From contig DERO01000012.1 in NCBI GenBank assembly GCA_002360945.1, positions 50,006 to 114,005 of the forward strand: a stretch of DNA of 64,000 nt, read 5' to 3'. Shown piece after piece: positions 1 to 10,200 of the stretch; position 1 is the stretch's first letter; each line of letters starts with the position of its first letter. The notes beneath the pieces are model-generated. The model saw nothing but the letters and a program-made list of their open reading frames with translations. It was not told where the DNA came from and ran no database searches. The DNA is from Leclercia adecarboxylata. GTDB lineage: Bacteria; Pseudomonadota; Gammaproteobacteria; Enterobacterales; Enterobacteriaceae. A program made the translations under genes and the position numbers.

Positions 1-3000
1 CGATGGTCGGTGCCACCGGTGCCAGGGTATCCACCGTCAGAGTAAAGGCCCCGCTGGCCGGGCCGGTATTGCCGGCGAGATCGGTGGCTGTCAGGGTCAC
101 GCTGCGCAGCCCGTCCTCGAGAAGGGTGTCAGGCGTAAAGCTCCAGTTGCCCGCAGCGTTGACCACCGCGGAGCCGATCTCCTGCCCGTCGACGAGAATG
201 TGGATCGTCGCGCCCGCTTCACCGGTTCCGTTAAAGGTTGGCCGGTTGTCGTTGGTGACGCCGCCGTTGTTGATCGCGCCGGTAATTGTACCGACGTCAT
301 CCACCACGCCTGTCAGGACCGGTGCCAGAGGAGCCACGGTATCGACGCTCAGCGAGAAGGCCGGCGAGGTGCCGGAGACGTTACCTGCCGCATCGGTGGC
401 GCTGACGCGCAGCTCGTGCGGACCCTGGGCCAGATCGCTGGTCGGGATAAAGTTCCAGTCACCGTCGGCGTTGACCAGCGCGGTGCCGATCTCGACACCG
501 TTATCGAGGATATGCACGGTGCTACCCGCCACGCCGGTGCCGGTCAGTTCCGGACGCGCGTCGTTGGTGAGCTGGCCGCTGACCAGCAGGCCGGTGTTGC
601 CCGCCACGTCGTCGTTAACGCTGACCAGCACCGGGGTAGCAGGTGGCGTCATGTCGACGGTCAGGGTATACACCCCGGAGATCGGGCTGACGTTGCCTGC
701 GGTGTCGGTGGCGATGGCGGTAAAGCTGTGTTCGCCTTCGGCCAGCACCACGGTTGGGGTGAAGCTCCAGATCCCGCTGGCGTTAGCCACCACGGTGCCG
801 AGCAGTTTCGTGCCTTCATAGATGGCGACGCTGCTGCCCGCTTCCGCGCTGCCCGACAGGGTCGGGGTGTTGTCGTTGGTGACGCCGCCGTTGACCACGT
901 TGCCGGTCACCGGCCCCACGTCATCGTTGGCCCCGGTGATCACCGGCGCAGCGGAGAGGGTATCCACCACCAGTGAGAACGGTGCCGAAGGCAGGCTTTC
1001 GTTGCCCGCCGGATCGGTGGCGGTGAGAAGCAGGGTATAAGTACCGTCGCCCAGCGCCTGTGGCAGGGTAAAGCTCCAGGCCCCGGTGGTGCTTACCGGA
1101 ACACTGCCCAGCAGGGTATCGCCGGAATAAACGTTAATCACATCCCCCGGCGTGGCGGTGCCGTTGAGGGTTGGCTGGTTGTCGTCGGTTGGTCTGCCGC
1201 TGACCACCGCCCCGGTGACGGTGCCGACATCATCCACCAGGGTGCCAAAGGCTGGCGCGGCTGGCGGGGTGAGATCGATATTGACCGTCGCCCCCGGCGA
1301 CTGGCCGCTGGTCTGGCCGTCGACGGTGGCGGTGACGCTGAAGCTGTGGCTGCCTTCCGCGAGGGTGGTGACCGGGAACGTCCAGGCCCCGGAGGTGGCG
1401 TCGGCGGTAACGGTGCCCAGCGCCGTGGTGCTGCCGTCCAGATAGATGGTCACCAGACTGCCCGGGATCGCCGTCCCGGTCAGGGTTGGGGTGGCGTCGT
1501 TAGAGCTGCCGCCTTTAACGTTGACGCTGCCGCCGGTGCCGTTGTCATCCAGGATGGCGTCGATGGTCGGGACGTCCGGCAGCGCAGGCGTGGCCGGAAC
1601 GTTGTAGGTCGAAGGATCGCTGAGGTTGCCCGCCACGTCGCTGGCGGTCAGGCTGAGGGTCACCGCATCGCTTTGCGGCGGGGTCAGGGCCACGGAGAAC
1701 TGCCCCTGGGCATTGGTGACGCCGGTGCCCAGCACCACGTTGTCCGGGCCACGTACCGTCACGGTGGAGCCCGCTTCGGCGGTGCCGGTCAGCGGGGTAC
1801 CGCCGGAGACAATGCCGGTCACCGCAGGCGCACCCGGCGCCTGGGTGTCCACGATCAGGTTAACCGGCGTGCTTTCGCTGATGTTGCCCGCCGCATCCGT
1901 CGCCACCAGGGTGAAGGTGTGTGGGCTATCGGACAGCGGCGTGCCGCTGGCGATGGGCAGCGTCCACTGTCCCTGGGCGTTGGTTTGCACCTCGCCCACC
2001 GGATTACCATCGACAAAGACGGTAAGGGTGCTCAGCGGCTCGCCGGTGCCGCTCAGGGTCGGGGTGCTGCTGTTAGCGTAAAGCGCACCGTTGGCGAGGG
2101 TGCTGTCGGAGATATCCAGTAGTTGCGGGATCGCCGGCGGTACGGTGTCGATGGTGAAGGTAAAGGGACTGCCCGCATTGCTGACGTTCCCGGCGGCATC
2201 CATCGCCGCCACGGTCAGGGTGGTCGCGCCATCCTTCAGCGCCGGCGTGGTGATGGTCCAGTTGCCGTTGCTCACCAGGCCGCGTCCCACCTCAATGCCG
2301 TTGCTGTAGAGGATCACCGTGGTGCCGTTTTCCCCGCTGCCGGTGACGGTCGGGGTGGTGTCGTTGCTGCTGCTGCCCGCCACGATGTTGCCGGTGACCG
2401 GCCCGATGTTATCCGCCACGCTGGTGATAACCGGGATCTCCGGCACGAGGCTGTCGACGGTGACGGTCATGGTGTCCGACACTTCCGAGACGTTGCCGGC
2501 CCGGTCGGTGGCGGTGAGGGTAAAGCTATGCGTCCCCTCGGTCAGCGGCGTATCGGAACGCCACGTCCAGTTGCCGTTAATGTCCACCACCGCTTCGCCC
2601 ACCGGCACGTTACCGTTCACGGTCTGGTCATAGATGGTGATGGTGTCATCCGGCGTGCCGGTACCCGTCAGTACCGGACGGGTATCGTTGGTGGCACCGT
2701 TGTTGCCCACCGGGCCGGTAATGTCGCTGACGTTATCGGTCACCACCGGCAGCCCAGGTGCGTCCGGAGCCTCGGTATCGATGGTGATGGTCACCGGATT
2801 CGACGGCGCACTCTCGTTGCCCGCGCCATCACTGCTGGTGACGATCAACACGAGGTTATAGGTGCCGTTCGGCAGATCCGCTGGCGGCGTCCAGCTCCAG
2901 GTCCCCCCAGGCTGAACGGTGGTTTCGCCGATAGGCGTGGTGCCGTCATAGATGGTGACGATATCGCCCTCATTCCCGGTGCCGCTGAGGGTTGGCGTGG

Positions 3001-4260
3001 TATCGCGGGTGCTGCCCCCGCCGGTAATGGTTGTCTCGCCACTGCCGTCAGGGTTAACGGTGATGTCCGGGATGTCCGGCGTGGCCGGGGCCACGGTATC
3101 CACCACCAGATTAAAGGTGCCGGAGGTGGCGGTGTTGCCCGCCGCATCGCTGACCGTGGCGGTCAGGGCGTGGGTGCCGTTCCCCAGCGGCGTGGTGAGC
3201 TGCACGCTCCATGCCCCCGTCGCGCTGGTGGTGGCCGTGCCGAGCAGGGTGGTGCCTTCATAGAGGCTGATCTGCGCGTTGGCCGGGCCGGTCCCGCGGA
3301 TCAGCGGCAGGGTTTCGTCGGTCGGCTGGCCGCTGACCACGTCGCCGGTGACGCTGCCGGTGCTGTCCACCGCCAGGGTGATGGCCGGAGCGGCTGGCGG
3401 CACGGTGTCGATGGTGACGTTAAAGGCTTCAGACGGCTCGCCGGTGTTCCCGGCGGCATCGGTCGCCACCACGGTGATCGCATGGGGCCCTTCGCTGAGG
3501 GCATCCTCCGGAGTGAAGGTCCATTCGCCCCCTGCGCCCACCTGGGTGGTTCCCACCTCCACGCCATCCACCCGAATGCTGAGGGTGGCCCCCGCTTCCC
3601 CGGTGCCGTTCAGGGTTGGGCGGGTGTCGTTGGTCGGGCTGTTGTTGACAATCGCCACCGCGCTGCCGGAGGTGTCGTTGATCACCGAGGTGATCGCCGG
3701 GGCGTCCGGGGCGGTGGCATCCACCACGATGCTCCAGCTGTTGGAGGCGGCGCTGTTATTGCCCGCGGCGTCGACGGACTGCGCCGTCAGGACGTGGCCG
3801 CCGTCAGGCAGCGCGGCGGAGAGCTGGAGCTCCCAGTTGCCGCCCGCGCTGGTCTGGGTGGTGCCGATAAGCGTCGTGCCGCTGTAGATCTCGATGGTGG
3901 TGTTGGCAGGCCCGGTGCCGCGGAGCAGCGGTGTTGCATCGTTGGTGGTCTGCCCGTCGGTGACGGTACCGGTATACACACTCACGTTATCCACCACGTC
4001 GGTAATGGCCGGAACGGCCGGTGGCGTGGTGTCCGGGGCGGTGATCTGCCCTTCCGCACCGGTGTTCCCGGCTCTGTCGGTGGCAGTCACGGTCAGCAGT
4101 TCGCCGTTCGCTTTCGGCGTGGTGAGGGTGAGGGAGAAGCTGCCGTTGTTGTTGACCACGCCGGTGCCGATCACCGTGTTGCCATCGCGCACGGTGATGG
4201 TGCTGCCCGCTTCGCCCTGGCCGGTGAGGGTATTGCCGTTATTGAGAAGGGTGAGGCTGT
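1..4260 (-). repeat. Higher-order repeat copy distal to the start codon (about 5.5 kb period)
   Basis: Within the giant adhesin, consecutive Ig-domain coding blocks recur in the same order about 5.5 kb to the right. Matching landmarks are 652 with 6157, 822 with 6327, 972 with about 6464, 2634 with 8118, 3099 with 8584 and 4040 with 9516. The offset drifts from 5505 to 5476 bp, so small in-frame indels have accumulated. The left limit is not visible because the repeat runs into the window edge. The right limit is approximate: beyond about 4260 the match falls to the general similarity of all Ig domains here. Confidence 0.8.
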
Positions 4261-7200
4261 TCGGTGCGCCCGGCGCGACAGTGTCGACGGTAATGGAGGT
4301 CACCGGCGATGCCGCGCTGAGGTTGCCCGCCGCATCGGTGGCGGTGGCGGTAAAGTTATGCACCCCGTCGTTGAGGGCAACAGTGGTCTGGGTCAGGGTC
4401 CACTGGCCCTGGGCGTTGGCGAGGGTCTCGCCCACCAGGGTTTCGCCGTCGTAAATGCGCACGATGGCGTTGGCTTCGGCGGTGCCGTTGAGGGTCGGAC
4501 GGGTGTCGTTGGTCGGGTTGCCGCTGAGCACCGGACCCTGCACCGTCCCGACGTCATCCACCACCGAGGTAATGGTCGGGGCCACCGGGGCGGTGGCGTC
4601 AACGTTGATCACAAACCCGGCGGTTGGCGGGCTGACGTTGCCCGCCGCGTCGGTGGTGGTGACCGTCAGGGTATGAGTCCCGTCGGCCAGCGGGCTGAGC
4701 GGGGTGAAGCTCCAGGCGTTGTTGGCCCCGACGGAGGCAGTACCGAGCAGGGTGGTGCCGTCGTAGACGTTCACCGTGGTGCCCGCTTCCGCCGTGCCGC
4801 TGAGGGTTGGTCTGGCGTCGTTGGTCAGCTGGCCGTTCGTGAGGTCCACCCTCTCGCCGACATCATCCGTGACCGCGGCCAGCACCGGCGCAACGGGCAC
4901 CTGGGTATCTACCGTCAGGGTGAAGGTGGCGGACGGATCGCTGGCGTTGCCTGCGGCATCGATCGCTACCGCGGTGAAGCTGTGCTGGCTATCGCTGAGC
5001 TGGGTGTTCACCTCGATTGACCAGTTACCGCTGCCATCCGCTTTGCCTTCGCCGACCAGCACGTCATCAGCAAAAATCCGCACCACGGCGTTCGGTTCGC
5101 TGCTGCCGGTGAGCACCGGCTGCTGATCGTTGGTGGTGCGGCCGCTGGTGAGCGGGCCGGTCACCGGGCCAACGTCGTCAATCGCCAGGGCGATGGTTGG
5201 CGGGGTGGGTTTCAGGGTATCGACAATCAGCGTGAAGCCCGGCGAGGTTTCGCTGAGGTTGCCAGCCGCGTCAATGGCGCTGGTGGTGAAGGTGTGGCTG
5301 CCGTTGCCGAGCGCCGTGGTCGGGGTCCAGCTCCAGTCGCCGGTTTCGCTGGCCTGCACGGTGCCGACCAGAGCCCCGTTGTCGTAAAGGGTGACGGTGG
5401 TGTTGGCTTCTGCTTTGCCGGTCAGCGTTGGCGTGGCGTCATCGGTGGCCTGGCCGGAGGTGGTGATCGGATCCTGGATGCTGCCCACGTTATCGGCAGC
5501 CGCAACGATGGTTGGCGCCGCCGGTGCCAGGGTATCGACCGTCAGGATAAAGGGATCGCTGGCAGGGCCGGTGTTCCCGGCGGTGTCGGTGGCGGTAAAG
5601 CGGATACTGCGGGTACCTTCATCCAGCGCCGTCTCCGGGGTGAAGGTCCAGCTGCCCGCGGCGTTAACTACCGCGGTGCCGATCTCCAGCTCGTCGACAA
5701 TGATGTGGATGGTGGCACCCACTTCGCCGCTGCCGGTAAAGGTTGGGCGGGCGTCGTTGGTGACATCGCCGCTGTCCAGCGTGCCGGTCACGGTGCCGAC
5801 ATCATCCACCGCGGTGAGCAGAACCGGTGCCAGCGGGGCGGCAGTGTCGATGTTCAGCGAGAACGCGGGCGAGGTGCCGGAGACGTTGCCTGCGGCATCG
5901 GTGGCGCTGACGCGCAGATCGTGTGGCCCGGAGGCCAGATCGCGGGTCGGGGTAAAGCTCCAGCTGCCGCTGGCGCTGACCAGCGCGGTGCCGATCTCGA
6001 TCCCGTTATCCAGAATGTGAACGGTACTGCCCGCCACGCCGGTACCGGTCAGCTCCGGGCGCACATCGTTGGTGATCTGCTCGTTGGTCAGCGGGCCGGT
6101 CGTGCCCGGCACATCGTCGTTGACGCTGGTGATGACTGGCGTGGCCGGTGGGGTCATGTCGACGGTCAGAATATAGGCCCCGGAGATCGGGGTGACGTTG
6201 CCCGCGCTGTCGGTAGCGACGGCGGTAAAGACGTGCTGACCTTCCGCCAGCACGCTGGTCGGGGTGAAGCTCCAGGCCCCGGTGTTGCTGGCGGTGACGG
6301 TGCCAATCAGCCTGATGCCGTCATAGATGGCGACGCTGCTGTTGGCTTCTGCGGTACCCGTCAGGGTCGGGGTGTTGTCGTTAGTGCTGCCGCCGTTGGC
6401 GACGTTGCCGGTGACCGGCCCGACGTCATCGTTGGCCCCGGTGATGACCACTTCGCCCGCGGTGGTATCCACTACCAGGGAGAACGGTGCCGAGCGCGGG
6501 CTTTCGTTGCCGGCCGGATCGGTGGCGCTGAGGGTCAGGGCGTAGGTGCCGTCATCCAGCGGTTCGGTCAGGGTGATGCTCCAGGCCCCGGTATTGCCCA
6601 CCGTGGCGGTGCCGATCAGGGTATCGTCGGCGTACAGGCGGATCACATCCCCCGGCGTGGCCGTCCCGTTGAAGGTTGGCAGATCGTCATTGGTCGCTCT
6701 GCCGCTGACCACCGCGCCGGTCTGCGGGCCGACGTCGTCTACCACGCTGCCAAAGGTCGGAGCGGTCGGAGCGGTGAGATCGATATTGACCGTGGCTTCA
6801 GGCGACTGGCCGCTGGTTTCCCCGTCGACGGTGGCGGTGACGCTGAAGCTGTGGCTGCCTTCCCCGAGGGTGGCGATCGGGAACGACCAGACCCCGGTGG
6901 CGGCGTCGGCGGTGGCAGTGCCCAGCGGCGTGGTGCTGCCGTCCTGGTAAATGGTCACCAGGCTGCCCGGGATCGCCGTGCCGGTGAGGGTCGGGGTGGC
7001 GTCATTGGAGCTGCCGCCTTTGACGTTGATGCTGCCGTCGGTGCCGTTATCATCCAGGATGGCGACGATGACCGGCACGTCTGGCAGTTGTGGCGTCGGC
7101 AGGACGTTAAAGTCGACCGGTTCGCTGACGTTGCCCGCCGGATCGCTCGCCACCACGCTCAGCGTGGCTTCGTTGTACTGCGGTGGGGTCAGGGCTACCG

Positions 7201-10200
7201 AGAACTGCCCCTCGGCATTGGCGACCCCGGTGCCCAGCACCACGTTGTCCGGGCCTCGCACCGTCACGGTGGAGCCTGCTTCAGCGGTGCCGGTCAGCGG
7301 CGTACCGCCGGAGACGACCTCGGTGACCACCGGCGCATCCGGCGCGTCGGTATCAATCACCACGCTGACCGGGCTGCTTTCGCTGGTATTGCCGGCGGCA
7401 TCAGTCGCCACCAAGGTGATGGTGTGCGTGTCATCCGGCAGTTCGCTGCCGGCCGGCAGCGGGAAGGTCCACTGTCCCTGCTCGTTGACCTGCACCTGGC
7501 CGAGCGGATTGCCGTCAACCGAGACGGTGAGGGTGCTCAGCGGCTCGCCGGTGCCGCTCAGGGTCGGGGTGCTGCTGTTAGCATAGAGCGTGCCGTTGGC
7601 GAGGGTGCTGTCAGAAATCTCCAGCAGCTGCGGGTTGCCCGGCGGCACGGTGTCGATGGTGAGGGCAAAGTCACTGCCCGCGCTGCTGGCGTTCCCGGCG
7701 GCATCCAGCGCCGCCACGGTCAGGGTGGTCGGGCCATCCTTCAGCGCGCTGGCGGTGATGGTCCAGCTGCCGTTGCTCACCAGCCCGCGTCCTACCTCAA
7801 CGCCGTTGCTGTAGAGGATCACCGTGGTGCCGTTTTCGCCGGTGCCGGTGACGGTTGGGGTGGTGTCGTTGGTGCTGCTGCCCGCCGCGAGGGTGTCATT
7901 CACGGTGGCAATCACCGGGATCTCCGGCACGAGGCTGTCAACGGTCACTGTGATGGTGTTTGACACCACCGAAGCGTTGCCCGCCGGATCGGTGGCGATA
8001 ACGGTAAAGCTGTGCGTCCCTTCCGCCAGCGGCTCATCGGCGCGCCATGTCCAGTTGCCGTTGATGTCGACCACCACTTCGCCCACCAGCACGTTGCCGG
8101 TCTCAGTCTGGTCGTAGATGCTGATCACGTCATCCGGCGTGCCGGTGCCGCTCAGCACCGGACGGGTGTCGTTGGTGGCACCGTTGTTGCCCACCGGGCC
8201 GGTAATTTCGCTGACGTTATCGGTCACCACCGGTGCGTCAGGTTGCGCCGGTGCGTCGGTATCAATGGTGATGGATACCGGCTGGGACGGGGCGCTCTCG
8301 TTGCCCGCACCGTCTTTGTTGGTCACGGTCAGGCTAAGGTCGTAGGTGCCATTGGGCAATCCTGCAGGCGGGGTCCAGCTCCAGTTGCCCCCCGCCGGAA
8401 TGGTGGTTTCGCCAATTTTAGTGGTGCCGTCGTAAATGGAGACGATATCGCCTGCCGTGCCGGTACCGCTCAGGGTCGGGGTGGTGTCGCGGGTGCTGCC
8501 GCCGGAGGTGAGGGTCTCTTCCGTGCCGCCTTCAGGATTGACGGTGATCGCCGGAATGCCCGGGGTGCCCGGGGCCAGGGTATCGACGACCAGGTTAAAG
8601 CTGCCGGAGGTGGCGGTGTTGCCCACCGCATCGCTGACTGACGCAGTGAGAACGTGGGTGCCGTTAACCAGCGGGGTGGCAAGCTGCAGGCTCCAGACGC
8701 CCTCCCCATTGCTGGTGGTGGTGCCGAGCAGGGTGGTGCCTTCGTAGATGCTGATCTGCGAGTTCGCCGGGCCGCTGCCGTGGATCACCGGCCGGGTTTC
8801 ATCGGTCGGCACGTTATTGGTTACATCCCCCTGAATGCTGCCGGTATTGTCTTCAACGCGGGTAATGACCGGGACGGTGGGGGCCTGGGTATCGATGGTC
8901 AGAGTAAAGGATCCGGAGGCGGGGCTGCTGTTACCGGCGGCATCTGTCGCCACCGTGGTGATCTCGTGCTGACCATCCAGCAGCGCCGTGGTCGGGGTGA
9001 AACTCCACTCCCCGCCGTTGCCCACCTGGGCGGTACCCACTTCCACGCCGTCCACGCGGATGCTGATGGTCGAACCCACTTCGCCGGTGCCGTAGAGGGT
9101 CGGGCGGTTGTCGTTGGTGGTGCCGTTGTTGTCGATGGCCACGGCGGTTTCAGGCAGATCGTTGATCACCTGGGAAATCGCCGGGGTGGCCGGTGGCGTG
9201 GCATCGATGATGATGGTCCAGCTGCCGGAGGATTCGCTGCGGTTGTCATTGCGATCCACGGCCTGCGCCGTCAGGACGTAGCCGCCGTCGTCAATCAGCA
9301 GCAGCTCGGTAGACCAGTTGCCGTCCGCGTCCACTTCGGCAAAGCCAACCTGATCCGTGCCGCTGTAGATGTAGATGGTCGCCCCCGGTTCGCCGGTGCC
9401 GCTGATCACCGGTTGGGTGTCATTGGTGATCTGCCCGTCGCGGATCACGCCGGTGATGCCCTCCACGTCATCCACCACGCTGGTGATGACCGGGGCCTGC
9501 GGCGGCGTCACGTCCGGGGCGCTCACGCTGCCTTCCGGCCCGGTGTTACCCGCTGCGTCGGTGGCGGTGACCGCCAGATCCTGGCCGTTCAGGCGTGGGG
9601 TGGAGAGGATAATTTCGAAGCTGCCGTCAGTGCCGGCAACGCCTCTGCCGATAACGTCGTCGCCATCGCGAATGGTGACGGTGCTGCCCGCTTCCGCCTT
9701 ACCGGTGACCACGGAGCCTTCAGGATTGATCGCCAGATCGGTCGGTGCGTCAGGCGGTGTGACATCGCCCACCACGGCGCTGATTGGCGGGCTCTGGTTT
9801 CCGGCGGCATCGGAGGCCACCACGCTGAGGGTATCCCCTTCGGTTTGCGCCTCGTTGAGGGGAACCTGGTAGTCGCCGTTGGCGTCGGTCTGGCCGGTGC
9901 CAATCACCTTGCCGTTACTGTCGGTGATGGTGATCGTGCTGTTTGGCTCGGCGCTGCCGATGACCTCGGTGCCGCCCGGGATCAGGCTGATGGTCGGCTG
10001 GTCCGGCGGCGTGCGGTCAATGGTGAACGCAAACGGTGCGGACGGATCGCTGGTATTGCCCGTCAGGTCGGTCTCCGTCAGGGTGATGGAGTGCGCGCCA
10101 TCGGCAAGCGGCGTGTCTGGCGTAAAGCTCCATTTGCCGTCTGCGCCCACCGTGGCCTGGCCCACGGGCTGACCGTTGTCATAGATCGTGATGGTGCTGC

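Noticed and set aside
2123..5020. Long plus-strand open frame of 965 codons (and similar ones at 5294-7963 and 8654-11353)
   Set aside because: It lies antisense to the giant adhesin gene, is rich in Gly/Arg/His with no recognisable domain, and mirrors the repeat period of the minus-strand gene. GC-rich codon bias of the repeats leaves this frame free of stops.
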